From the NCBI RefSeq assembly GCF_028548395.1, contig NZ_JAQQLA010000010.1, forward strand, positions 1-64,000: a stretch of 64,000 bases of DNA, in the 5' to 3' direction. The stretch's first letter is position 1. Every line of letters starts with the position of its first letter. Shown here one piece after another: positions 1 to 7,631 of this stretch. The notes below the pieces were generated by a model, which made no database searches, was not told the DNA's origin, and saw nothing but the letters and a program-made list of their open reading frames with translations. The translations under genes were made by a program, and so were the position numbers. The DNA comes from Vogesella indigofera. Lineage in GTDB: Bacteria; Pseudomonadota; Gammaproteobacteria; Burkholderiales; Chromobacteriaceae.

Positions 1-83
1 CGATACAGAATACGAAATCTTCTACCAGGCTGAGAAAATAACCAAAACTCAGCGTAGGCTTCTTTGATTTGTGACAGTTTATG
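1..83 (+). other. spacer upstream of 5S rRNA (end of rRNA operon)
   Basis: The window opens in the transcribed spacer that should separate 23S and 5S rRNA. I do not recognise 23S sequence here. A small hairpin (GCTGAG at 29-34 with CTCAGC at 48-53) could be a processing structure. The assignment rests on the 5S gene immediately downstream. Confidence 0.55.
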
Positions 84-195
84 TCTGGTGGCCATAGCGA
101 GGTGGTCCCACGCCTTCCCGTTCCGAACAGGACCGTGAAACGCCTTAGCGCCGATGATAGTGCAGATACCTGTGTGAAAGTAGGACACCGCCAGA
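84..195 (+). rRNA. rrf: 5S ribosomal RNA, copy 1
   Basis: Sequence matches bacterial 5S rRNA, with the conserved blocks CCATAGCGAGG, CCGAACAGGACCGTGAAACG, TTAGCGCCGATGATAGTG and GTGTGAAAGTAGG. The 5' TCTGGTGG pairs with the 3' CCGCCAGA to close helix I and sets the ends. Length of 112 nt is normal. A second, diverged 5S follows 75 nt downstream, so this is the distal end of an rRNA operon carrying tandem 5S genes. Confidence 0.95.
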
Positions 196-207
196 CGCCC
201 CATAGAG

Positions 208-233
208 ATGCCCTGACCTGATGGTCAGGGCAT
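208..233 (+). terminator. hairpin between the two 5S genes
   Basis: Perfect 11-bp stem, ATGCCCTGACC (208-218) with GGTCAGGGCAT (223-233), around a 4-nt TGAT loop. The following bases (TGGTTTA) are only weakly T-rich. It may be an inefficient terminator or an rRNA processing hairpin rather than a full stop, and transcription may read on into the second 5S gene. Confidence 0.5.
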
Positions 234-270
234 TGGTTTACCCGCCGAATGCCGGTAAACGACCAGTTTC

Positions 271-383
271 TCTGGTGACCATAGCGAAGTAGTACCACGC
301 CTTCCCATTCCGAACAGGACCGTGAAATACTTTAGCGCCGATGATAGTGCCCATTGCGGGTGTGAAAGTAGGACATTGCCAGA
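271..383 (+). rRNA. rrf: 5S ribosomal RNA, copy 2 (diverged)
   Basis: A second 5S gene of 113 nt, similar to copy 1 but with many substitutions. Helix ends are kept (TCTGGTGA against ATTGCCAGA). Several differences come in pairs that keep base pairing. AAGTA pairs with TACTT where copy 1 has AGGTG with CGCCT. CCC pairs with GGG in the distal arm where copy 1 has CAG with CTG. That pattern suggests selection for structure, so it may be a functional variant rather than a pseudogene. Confidence 0.85.
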
Positions 384-420
384 GCCCCATTACTGCTGCG
401 GAAAATACCGCGGTGGACAG

Positions 421-450
421 AAAAGCCCAGACCATGTGTCTGGGCTTTTT
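421..450 (+). terminator. rRNA operon terminator
   Basis: Perfect 12-bp stem AAAAGCCCAGAC (421-432) / GTCTGGGCTTTT (438-449) with a short loop and a terminal T-run. This is a strong intrinsic terminator closing the rRNA transcription unit. Confidence 0.9.
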
Positions 451-549
451 GCATTGCATTGGCACTGCGGCGAGCGCGGAGGCAATGGTATCCTTGCCGC
501 TTATCGTATGGTGTGCCGCGTGTCGTCGTGGCCGCAGTAAAGGAACCGC

Positions 550-1047
550 ATGGCTTACCCGACTCCGCAGTTTGAAGAAAAAATCTGTCCGCCCGAGCAA
601 CTGGCCGCAAGGTTGGCCGCATTGCCACGGCCGATCGTGTTTACCAATGGCTGTTTCGACATCCTGCATCGCGGTCACGTGACCTATCTGGCGCAGGCGC
701 GCGCGCTCGGCGGCAGCCTGATCGTGGGGCTGAATACCGACGCTTCGGTGAAACGGCAGGGCAAGGGCGACGACCGTCCGATCAACAACGAGCTGAACCG
801 CGCCGCGGTGCTGGCGGCACTGGAAAGTGTCAGCCTGGTGACCTGGTTTGACAGCGACACCCCGGCGGGGCTGATCGCGCTGGTACAGCCGGATGTGCTG
901 GTCAAGGGCGGCGACTGGACGGTGGCCAACATCGTCGGCAGCGCCGAAACGCTGGCCCGCGGCGGCGAGGTGCACTCCATCCCCTTCCTGTTCGATACCT
1001 CGACCACCGCCACTATCAAGAAAATCCGGACCGCGGACGGCCAATGA
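550..1047 (+). CDS. rfaE2: D-glycero-beta-D-manno-heptose 1-phosphate adenylyltransferase
   Basis: Cytosolic nucleotidyltransferase that transfers AMP to heptose-1-phosphate, making ADP-heptose for the LPS inner core. The 165-aa protein equals the C-terminal domain of bifunctional HldE, so the organism uses the split form. The signature TNGCFDILHRGH at residues 32-43 includes the HxGH nucleotide-binding motif (40-43), and a late TSTTATIKKI segment is typical of the family. AAGGA lies 8 nt before the ATG. The stop overlaps the birA start (ATGA at 1044-1047), implying translational coupling. A copy of the dispersed word AAGGTTGGCCGCA (609-621) is read in frame at residues 20-24. Confidence 0.93.
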   Translation: MAYPTPQFEEKICPPEQLAARLAALPRPIVFTNGCFDILHRGHVTYLAQARALGGSLIVGLNTDASVKRQGKGDDRPINNELNRAAVLAALESVSLVTWFDSDTPAGLIALVQPDVLVKGGDWTVANIVGSAETLARGGEVHSIPFLFDTSTTATIKKIRTADGQ

Positions 1048-2009
1048 AAGACCTGGCGTTTTCGGTGTTGCGCACCCTGGCCGACGGCCGTTTCCACTCC
1101 GGCGAGGCGATGGCGCAGCAGCTCGGCTGTTCGCGCACCCTGGTGTGGCAGGCGGTGCATCATCTGGAAAACGAATTCGGCCTCACCGTGTTCAGCGTGC
1201 GCGGCCAGGGCTACCGCCTGCCGGCGCCGTTTGCGCTGCTGGAGGTGGCTGCGGTGCGCGCCGGGCTGGACGAGCGTGCGGCCAATGTGTTCACGCTGGC
1301 ACTGGCCGAGGAGATCGACTCCTCCAATACCCAGCTCACCACGCGCGCGGCGCAGGGCGCACCGCACGGCCTGGTGCTGGCGGCGGAGCGGCAGACCGCT
1401 GGGCGCGGCCGGCTGGGACGGCGCTGGCAGATGCGGCTCGGCGCCGGGCTGACGTTTTCCCTGCTGTGGCGCTTTGATCGCGGCCTGTCCGGCCTGGCCG
1501 GGCTGTCGCTTGTGGTCGGCATTGCCATCGTACGCGCCCTGCGCGAATTCGGCGTGCCGGTGGCGCTGAAATGGCCAAACGATGTGCTGCTCGACGGCCG
1601 CAAGCTGGCCGGTATCCTGATCGAATTGTCCGGCGATGCGCTGGGGCCGGCGGCGGTGGTGATCGGCATCGGCCTCAACGTGGCGGCACCGGGCGAGGTG
1701 GACCAGCCGGTGGCCAATCTCGCCGATGCCGGCTGCAAGGTTGGCCGCAATGCGTTGCTGGCGGCGCTGCTCAACCAGCTGGCGCAGGTGCTGAGCCAGT
1801 TCGACCGCGACGGCTTTGTCGCCTTCCGCGACGAGTGGCACCAGCTGGCGGCCTTCATCGGCCAGCCGGTGCGTCTCAGCTTCAGTCATGGCGAGCCGGT
1901 CGATGGCATCGCCGTCGGCGTCGACGACAGCGGCGCGCTGCTGGTCGACAGCGCCGCCGGGCGCCGCGTGTTCCATGTCGGCGAAGTCAGCCTGCGGGCG
2001 GCGCCATGA
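1044..2009 (+). CDS. birA: biotin--[acetyl-CoA-carboxylase] ligase / biotin repressor
   Basis: Activates biotin to biotinyl-AMP and attaches it to the biotin carboxyl carrier protein. The N-terminal winged helix (residues about 1-60) marks the two-domain repressor/ligase form. The biotin loop GRGRLGRR is at 120-127 and KWPND at 176-180, with the catalytic-region Lys at 187. The 321-aa length is normal for group II BirA. It overlaps rfaE2 upstream and coaX downstream by 4 nt each. In some betaproteobacteria BirA and CoaX are fused; here they are separate but coupled genes. A dispersed-word copy sits at 1737-1749. Confidence 0.95.
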   Translation: MKDLAFSVLRTLADGRFHSGEAMAQQLGCSRTLVWQAVHHLENEFGLTVFSVRGQGYRLPAPFALLEVAAVRAGLDERAANVFTLALAEEIDSSNTQLTTRAAQGAPHGLVLAAERQTAGRGRLGRRWQMRLGAGLTFSLLWRFDRGLSGLAGLSLVVGIAIVRALREFGVPVALKWPNDVLLDGRKLAGILIELSGDALGPAAVVIGIGLNVAAPGEVDQPVANLADAGCKVGRNALLAALLNQLAQVLSQFDRDGFVAFRDEWHQLAAFIGQPVRLSFSHGEPVDGIAVGVDDSGALLVDSAAGRRVFHVGEVSLRAAP

Positions 2010-2722
2010 AGCTGCTGATCGACGCCGGCAACACCCGCGTCAAGTGGGCGCTGTGGGACGGCAAGCAGCTGCGGCAGCAGGGTGCGGTGGCGCACGCCGA
2101 CATCGCCAGCCTGGCCGCGCCGTGGGCGGCGTTGTCGCTGGACGCAGTGCTGGCCGCCAGCGTGGCGCACGACGCGGTGCGGCAGGCGATCGAGGCGGCG
2201 GCGCCGCTGCCGGTGCAGTGGCAGCGTTCGCAGGCGGTGGCGTTCGGGGTGCGCAATCACTACCGCAATGTTTCCGAGCAGGGTGCCGACCGCTGGCTGG
2301 CGGTGCTCGGCGCGCGGCAGCGTTATCCGGCGCAGGACGTGGTGATTGCCAGTGCCGGCACCGCGCTGACGGTGGAGGCACTGACCGCCGAGGGTGACTA
2401 TCTGGGCGGCCTGATTCTGCCCGGTTACCGCCTGATGCTGGCCAGCCTGGCGCAGAATACCGCCAATCTCGACCGCGCCGCCGGCCACGCCTGCGCTTTT
2501 CCGCAGGGCACCGAGGATGCGCTGGCCTCCGGCGCCATCGACGCGCTGTGCGGCGCGATGCAGCGTCTGCAGCAAAGGTTGGCCGCACACACCGGCCGGC
2601 CGCCGCTGCTGCTGCTCACCGGCGGCGACGCCGCTTTGTTGCAGCCGCACCTCCCGCCGGACACGCGGATGGTGGATAATCTGGTCCTCTATGGATTAGC
2701 AAGCGTGGCAGACGGCTCATGA
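2006..2722 (+). CDS. coaX: type III pantothenate kinase
   Basis: Phosphorylates pantothenate, the first step of CoA synthesis, as the ASKHA-fold, ATP-dependent type III enzyme. The N-terminal phosphate-binding segment DAGNTRVKW is at residues 6-14, GADRW at 93-97 and SAGTALTVE at 116-124, followed by GGLILPG (134-140). The 238-aa length is typical. The chosen ATG overlaps the birA stop (ATGA), and the frame stays open further upstream only as a shadow of birA. The stop overlaps the start of the SPOR protein. A dispersed-word copy is at 2575-2587. Confidence 0.93.
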   Translation: MKLLIDAGNTRVKWALWDGKQLRQQGAVAHADIASLAAPWAALSLDAVLAASVAHDAVRQAIEAAAPLPVQWQRSQAVAFGVRNHYRNVSEQGADRWLAVLGARQRYPAQDVVIASAGTALTVEALTAEGDYLGGLILPGYRLMLASLAQNTANLDRAAGHACAFPQGTEDALASGAIDALCGAMQRLQQRLAAHTGRPPLLLLTGGDAALLQPHLPPDTRMVDNLVLYGLASVADGS

Positions 2723-3552
2723 AGTGGTTTCTCGTTATCGTGGTGGTACTGAACGTGCTGGTCGGCCTCTATGGCGTGCTGAAGCAGAAACCGGCCGCCG
2801 ACATCGGCGCGCAGGACATCAATGCCGCGCAGCTGACCATCCTGCCGGCCGGCTGGCGCCCGGCATCCGCGCCGGTGGCGCAGCCGGAAGCCAGCGCCGT
2901 CACCGCGCTGACTGACAACCTCGACGCCAGTGTCGCCACCCCGGCGGCGGCACTGCCGGCAACCATCGCCAGCCAGCCATCAGTACAGAAGCCGGTCATG
3001 CAGAAGCCGGTGGCGCCGGTAAAGGCCGACATGCCGACCGTGGCCAAGATCGAGCTCAAACCAACTCCGGAGACCAAGCCGGTGGCCGGGCAGTGCCTGG
3101 CGTGGGGTGCGCTGGACGCCAAGCAGCTGGCACGGGTGCAGGGTGGCCTGCTGGCGCTGAAGCTGGCCACCGCGCCGCAAAGCAGCGTCAAGGAAGAAGC
3201 GCGTGGCTCCGGCCGGGTGTGGGTGTTCTACCCGCCGCTGGCGACGCAGGCGGAAACGCAGACGCTGGTGGCAGAGCTGAAGGGCAAGGGTTTCGACAGC
3301 TACATCGTCAAGACCGAGGGCGAGTTCAGGGGCCACCTGTCGCTGGGCCTGTTCTCGAAAGAGGCGGCGGCGCAGGCACTGGTGATGCGGCTGAAGGCGG
3401 CCGGCTACGACAAGGCCAAGGTCGATGCCCGCAGCGAGCGCAGCCAGGTCACCACCCTCAGTTTCCGCGCGCTGGACGCGGCCCAGGCCGACAAGCTGCG
3501 CGCGCTGCAGCAGCGGCTGCTGCCCGGCATTCCGCTGCGCGCCTGCAGCTGA
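2719..3552 (+). CDS. SPOR-domain inner-membrane protein
   Basis: 277-aa protein with an N-terminal membrane anchor (residues 3-20, WFLVIVVVLNVLVGLYGV). A low-complexity Pro/Ala/Lys linker follows to about residue 130. A C-terminal SPOR-like domain covers about 165-250, where alternating VWVFYPPL, GFDSYIVK and HLSLGLF strands are visible. SPOR domains bind denuded septal peptidoglycan glycan strands, so a periplasmic role at the division site is likely. Last gene of the rfaE2-birA-coaX operon, overlapping coaX by 4 nt and followed by a terminator. No closer assignment is possible from sequence alone. Confidence 0.8.
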   Translation: MKWFLVIVVVLNVLVGLYGVLKQKPAADIGAQDINAAQLTILPAGWRPASAPVAQPEASAVTALTDNLDASVATPAAALPATIASQPSVQKPVMQKPVAPVKADMPTVAKIELKPTPETKPVAGQCLAWGALDAKQLARVQGGLLALKLATAPQSSVKEEARGSGRVWVFYPPLATQAETQTLVAELKGKGFDSYIVKTEGEFRGHLSLGLFSKEAAAQALVMRLKAAGYDKAKVDARSERSQVTTLSFRALDAAQADKLRALQQRLLPGIPLRACS

Positions 3553-3563
3553 TCGCGAACCCG

Positions 3564-3589
3564 AGGCAGACCGTGCGGTCTGCCTTTTT
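3564..3589 (+). terminator. terminator of the rfaE2-birA-coaX-SPOR operon
   Basis: Perfect 10-bp stem AGGCAGACCG (3564-3573) / CGGTCTGCCT (3576-3585) followed by TTTTC, directly after the SPOR gene and only 13 nt before the next ATG. Confidence 0.85.
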
Positions 3590-3601
3590 CTTTGGCCCGC
3601 C

Positions 3602-4408
3602 ATGCATCGACAACATTTTTCCCGGCTGCTGGACCAGCGCGTCGCCACCCGCAGCCTGTACCGCGAGCCGCTGACCTGGCTGCTGGGTGGGGCGATGGCC
3701 TTCATCGCCGGCGCGCTCAATGCCGGCGGCTTTCTCGCGGTACAGCGCTACACCTCGCACGTCTCCGGCGTGGTGTCGTCGATGGCGGACCATCTGGTAC
3801 TGGGCGACGTGTCGGCAACGTTGGCCGCACTGGCCGCGCTGCTGGCCTTCATCGCCGGCGCCGCCCACGCCGCGTGGCTGATCAACTGGGCGCGGCGGCA
3901 GCGCCTGCGCAGCGGCTACGGCGTGTCGCTGATCGAGGAGTCGCTGTTGCTGCTGCTGTTCGGCGTGTTTGGCGCCGCGCTGGCGATCGCGCCCGCGTTC
4001 TTCGCGCCGCCTATCGTGCTGTTGCTGTGCTTCATCATGGGCATGCACAACACCATCGTCACCAAGCTGTCCGGCGGCCTGCTGCGCTCCACCCACATGA
4101 CCGGCATCGCCACCGACATCGGCATCGAACTGGCCCGCGCCAGCTACTTCAACCGCGACCGCAGCAGCAAGGTGGCGCAGGTACACGCCAACCGCGAGCG
4201 GCTGCAGATCTACCTGCTGATCCTCGGCGCCTTCTTTGTCGGCGGCCTGGTCGGCGCGCTCGGCTTCAGCTACCTCGGCTACGGCTTCAGCGTGCCGCTG
4301 GCGCTGTTCCTGTTCGTGCTCGGCCTGCGCCCGTTGTGGTACGACCTGCGGCTGCGCTGGCGCTGGTGGCGCCACAGTCGCAGCGGCTCGCTGCGTGAAA
4401 AGACATGA
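3602..4408 (+). CDS. DUF1275 (YoaK-like) membrane protein
   Basis: 268-aa integral membrane protein of the DUF1275 family, substrate unknown. Six or so hydrophobic segments are visible. The family pattern AFIAGALNAGGFLAVQRYTSHVSG (residues about 23-46) and the central CFIMGMHNTIVTKLSGG / RSTHMTGIATDIG stretch are both present. The start is set by the ATG 13 nt after the preceding terminator stem. The frame is open further upstream only as a shadow of the SPOR gene. A dispersed-word copy lies at 3817-3829. Confidence 0.85.
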   Translation: MHRQHFSRLLDQRVATRSLYREPLTWLLGGAMAFIAGALNAGGFLAVQRYTSHVSGVVSSMADHLVLGDVSATLAALAALLAFIAGAAHAAWLINWARRQRLRSGYGVSLIEESLLLLLFGVFGAALAIAPAFFAPPIVLLLCFIMGMHNTIVTKLSGGLLRSTHMTGIATDIGIELARASYFNRDRSSKVAQVHANRERLQIYLLILGAFFVGGLVGALGFSYLGYGFSVPLALFLFVLGLRPLWYDLRLRWRWWRHSRSGSLREKT

Positions 4409-4410
4409 AT

Positions 4411-4466
4411 CTGTCATCGAAGTGACATGCTTTCGTGATCTGGCTGTCACGCGGCTGCCTTAAGGT
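4411..4466 (+). promoter_or_regulatory. candidate Pho-box array and promoter of phoX
   Basis: Four 7-mers at exact 11-bp steps: CTGTCAT (4411), GTGACAT (4422), TCGTGAT (4433) and CTGTCAC (4444). This matches PhoB sites, which are 7-bp half-sites separated by 4 bp. A TAAGGT -10-like hexamer at 4461-4466 lies about 10 bp past the last half-site, as expected for a PhoB-activated promoter lacking a -35. The downstream gene encodes PhoX, a classic phosphate-starvation target. Confidence 0.75.
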
Positions 4467-4505
4467 AGGCGCGGTCAACAAACGCATGCCGCCACGAGGT
4501 TTATC

Positions 4506-6467
4506 ATGTCCGACAGCTACAAATACAAACAATACGGTGTCGATGACACCTCCAACACCTGTGCCAACCCGGCGCTGTCCGAGGTGCTGGAAGCCCGCTT
4601 CTCCCGCCGCAGCCTGCTGCAGGGCACCGGTGCCCTCGGTGTGGCCGGCGTGCTGTCGGGCAGCTTCGCCACCTTGGCCGAAGCCGCCAGCGTGCCGTTT
4701 GCCAAGAAGACGCCGCTGCTGGGCTTCAAGTCCATCCCGTTCTCCAGTGACGACCGTGTGGTGGTGCCGGAAGGCTACAGCGCCGACGTGCTGTACGCCT
4801 GGGGCGACCCGGTCGGCATCAAGGGCAATATGCCGGTGTTCAAGCAGGATGCGTCCAACACCGCCGCCGAGCAGGAAGCCCAGGCCGGCATGCACCACGA
4901 CGGCATGAGCTACTTCCCGCTGCCGCTGGCCGCTACCGGCTCCAAGCACGGCCTGCTGGCGATGAACCACGAATACACCGACGACGGCCTGCTGCACGTG
5001 GACGGCATGAAGAAATGGAATGCCGACAAGGTGCTGAAATCGCAGCACGCACACGGCGTATCGGTGATCGAGGTGGAGGACACCGGCAAGGGCTGGCGCG
5101 TGGTACGGCCGTCGAAGTACGCTCGTCGCATCCATGCCAACACCCCGATCGCGATCAGCGGTCCGGCGCGCGGCCACACGCTGATGCAGACCGAGGCCGA
5201 CCCGAAGGGCGTGGAAATCCTCGGCACGCTGAACAACTGCGCCAACGGCCAGACGCCGTGGGGCACCTACCTCACCTGCGAAGAGAACTGGGACGGCTAC
5301 TTCGTCAACGACTCCGGCACCCTGTCCGCCAACGAGAAGCGCTACGGCATCAACAACAAGGGCGCCGGTTACAACTGGGCGGTGGAAGACTTCCGCTTCG
5401 ACCTGCAGCTGAACCCGAACGAAGCCAACCGCTTCGGCTGGGTGGTGGAGATCGACCCCTTCGACGCCAGCGCCAAACCGGTGAAGCACACCGCACTGGG
5501 CCGCTTCAAGCATGAAGGCGCCACCGTCACCATCGCCCCGTCCGGCCACGCCGTGGTGTACATGGGCGACGACCAGCGCTTCGAATACATCTACAAGTTC
5601 GTATCCAAGAACAAGTACAACCCGAAAAACCGCAAGGCCAATATGGGCCTGCTGTCGGAGGGCACGCTGTACGTGGCGCGCTTCAATGCCGACGGCGCCG
5701 GCGAATGGCTGCCGCTGGTGCACGGCCAGAACGGCCTGACCGCGGAAAACGGCTTTGCCGATCAGGGCGAAGTGGTGATCATGGCGCGTCTGGCCGCCGA
5801 CAAGGTCGGCGCCACCAAGATGGACCGTCCGGAGTGGATCGCGGTCAACCCGCGTCAGGCCGGCGAGGTGTACTGCACGCTGACCAACAACAGCGACCGC
5901 GGCAAGGACGGCAAGCCGGGCACCGACGCCGCCAACCCGCGCAACGGCAACCTGTTCGGCCACATCATCCGCTGGCACGAGGCCGGCGCCAACGCCGCCG
6001 CCACCGCCTTCAAGTGGGACATCTTCGTGCTGGCCGGCCGCCCGGATGCCGCCAAGGCGGAGCACGTCGGCAACATCAAGGGCGACGCCTTCGGCAGCCC
6101 GGACGGCCTGAAATTCGACCACAACGGCGTGCTGTGGGTACAGACCGACGTGTCCACCTCCACGGTGAACATGAAGGAATACAAGGACATGGGCAACAAC
6201 CAGATGGTGGCGGTGGTGCCGGAAACCGGCGAATTCCGCCGCTTCCTGGTCGGCCCGAAAGGCTGCGAGATCACCGGCCTCGCCTTCACCCCGGACATGA
6301 AGACCATGTTCGTCAACATCCAGCACCCGGGCGAACCGGATTCCGAGCGCAACGACCCGGCCAAGCCGACCGCGATCTCCACCTGGCCGGACGGCCCGAA
6401 AGCCGGCCGCCCACGCGCCGGCACGGTGGTGGTACGCAAGCTGAACGGCGGCGTGATCGGCAGCTAA
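4506..6467 (+). CDS. phoX: PhoX-family alkaline phosphatase, Tat-exported
   Basis: 653-aa PhoX/DUF839 phosphatase that releases phosphate from organic esters outside the inner membrane. Known PhoX enzymes use Ca and Fe cofactors. A twin-arginine signal SRRSLLQ (residues 33-39) follows a hydrophilic leader and precedes a hydrophobic stretch ending near AEA at 58-60. Family hallmarks include GTYLTCEENWDGYF and the repeated propeller segments. GAGGT lies 5 nt before the ATG. Monocistronic: preceded by the Pho-box array and followed by a strong terminator. Confidence 0.92.
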   Translation: MSDSYKYKQYGVDDTSNTCANPALSEVLEARFSRRSLLQGTGALGVAGVLSGSFATLAEAASVPFAKKTPLLGFKSIPFSSDDRVVVPEGYSADVLYAWGDPVGIKGNMPVFKQDASNTAAEQEAQAGMHHDGMSYFPLPLAATGSKHGLLAMNHEYTDDGLLHVDGMKKWNADKVLKSQHAHGVSVIEVEDTGKGWRVVRPSKYARRIHANTPIAISGPARGHTLMQTEADPKGVEILGTLNNCANGQTPWGTYLTCEENWDGYFVNDSGTLSANEKRYGINNKGAGYNWAVEDFRFDLQLNPNEANRFGWVVEIDPFDASAKPVKHTALGRFKHEGATVTIAPSGHAVVYMGDDQRFEYIYKFVSKNKYNPKNRKANMGLLSEGTLYVARFNADGAGEWLPLVHGQNGLTAENGFADQGEVVIMARLAADKVGATKMDRPEWIAVNPRQAGEVYCTLTNNSDRGKDGKPGTDAANPRNGNLFGHIIRWHEAGANAAATAFKWDIFVLAGRPDAAKAEHVGNIKGDAFGSPDGLKFDHNGVLWVQTDVSTSTVNMKEYKDMGNNQMVAVVPETGEFRRFLVGPKGCEITGLAFTPDMKTMFVNIQHPGEPDSERNDPAKPTAISTWPDGPKAGRPRAGTVVVRKLNGGVIGS

Positions 6468-6491
6468 ACCGCTGGCATGGCAGCGAAGGAC

Positions 6492-6522
6492 AACAGCCCC
6501 GCGTGTGCGGGGCTGTTTTTTT
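6492..6522 (+). terminator. phoX terminator
   Basis: ACAGCCCCGC / GCGGGGCTGT stem with GTGT loop and a run of seven T. The T-run abuts the palindromic repeat at 6522-6541. Confidence 0.9.
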
Positions 6523-6541
6523 GCGGCCAACGTTGGCCGCA
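6522..6541. repeat. palindromic copy of the dispersed word
   Basis: Exact TGCGGCCAACGTTGGCCGCA, two back-to-back copies of the word AACGTTGGCCGCA. It lies 55 nt after the phoX stop and just beyond its terminator. Confidence 0.95.
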
Positions 6542-6602
6542 GCGCTGCCGGCCGGCTCGCGAGGTGCCGCCCCCGTGAGCCTGCTCGCCCGGCGCGGGAC
6601 GT

Positions 6603-7631
6603 TCAGTCCGGCCGCGGCGGGCAGCGCAGGCCGTCCAGCTGGCTGCGCTCGGCGGTGTCCGGGTGGCTGGCAAACCAGCTGCCGGGAGTGTTTTCGTCGT
6701 CGGTGGCCTGCGGGTGGGTGGCGGCCTCGATGCGTTGCAGGCTGTAACCCAGCAGGCAGGGTGACAGGCCGTGCTCCCGCAGGCGGGCGTAGGCAAAGCG
6801 GTCGGCCTCGCGCTCGTGCGCGCGCGAATAGTCGGCATTGGCCAGCGAGACCGGCAGCACCAGCAGCGCGCTGCTGGCATCGCCGGTGATCAGGCTCAGC
6901 GCCAGCAGCAGGCCGGACGATTGCAGCGCGCTGCGCAGGCCGTGCCGCGCCTCGACGTGTCCGGCCTCGTGCGCGAGGATGGCCAGCAGCTCATCATCGC
7001 GCCGGATCAGCGCCAGCAACTGGTCGGTGACGACGATGGTGCCGCCGGGCAGGGCAAAGGCATTGGGGCCGATGACCGCCGCGTCGCGCAGCAGCAGGCG
7101 GTAGCGATAGCGGCTGTCGGGCAGCAGCGCCTGCAGTTGTTGCTGCAGTTGCGCACGGCGTGCCTCGCCGTGGCGGCTGGGGCCGATGGCACTGCTCCGG
7201 TCCAGCCACTGCAGGGTGCTGTCCGCCAGCGCCTGCTCTACCGGAACCGGTACCAGCGGCGCCAGCGCCCCGGCGGCCAGCGGCAGCAAATGGCGATAGC
7301 CCAGCCACAGGACCGCGCTGGCCAGTAGCGCCAGCCCGGCCAGCGCGCGCCAGCTTTGTTGCAGCCAGTGGCCGCTGCGGTCGCCCCAGGACAGCCCGCC
7401 GATCAGGCGGCGGATGGTGATGCGATCGGCCACCTCCAGCGTGCCGCCATCCGGCAGCTGCACGGTGTCCGGCAGATCGGCGACGCCGGCTTCCAGCCGG
7501 ATATCAGCCAGGCGATAGCGGTACTGCCGGTCATCGCATAGCAGCAACAGCTCGTCGTCGATGCGGCCAACGTTGGCCGCCTGCGCCTGCGGCGTCTTGC
7601 CGTCGCGCCATAGGGCCTTGATCGTCACCAT
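6603..7631 (-). CDS. M48-family membrane metallopeptidase
   Basis: 342-aa zinc peptidase with the HExxH motif HEAGH at residues 221-225 and the distal HEREAD zinc-ligand region at 272-277. One membrane segment (about 97-112) separates an 80-residue N-terminal cytosolic region from the peptidase domain. The gene overlaps the DUF898 gene upstream by 7 nt, so the two are probably co-translated; M48/DUF898 pairs recur in proteobacteria. The palindromic word (7562-7580) is translated in frame as AANVGR at residues 18-23, in what looks like a flexible N-terminal part. The substrate is unknown. Confidence 0.87.
   Translation of the reverse strand: MVTIKALWRDGKTPQAQAANVGRIDDELLLLCDDRQYRYRLADIRLEAGVADLPDTVQLPDGGTLEVADRITIRRLIGGLSWGDRSGHWLQQSWRALAGLALLASAVLWLGYRHLLPLAAGALAPLVPVPVEQALADSTLQWLDRSSAIGPSRHGEARRAQLQQQLQALLPDSRYRYRLLLRDAAVIGPNAFALPGGTIVVTDQLLALIRRDDELLAILAHEAGHVEARHGLRSALQSSGLLLALSLITGDASSALLVLPVSLANADYSRAHEREADRFAYARLREHGLSPCLLGYSLQRIEAATHPQATDDENTPGSWFASHPDTAERSQLDGLRCPPRPD

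Noticed and set aside
684..1976. Long minus-strand frame opposite rfaE2 and birA
   Set aside because: Shadow frame in GC-rich DNA; the opposing plus-strand genes carry clear conserved motifs and overlapping ATGA junctions.
4287..6530. 747-codon minus-strand frame opposite phoX
   Set aside because: His/Val/Ala-rich shadow of phoX with no recognisable domains; phoX has Tat signal, Pho box and family motifs.
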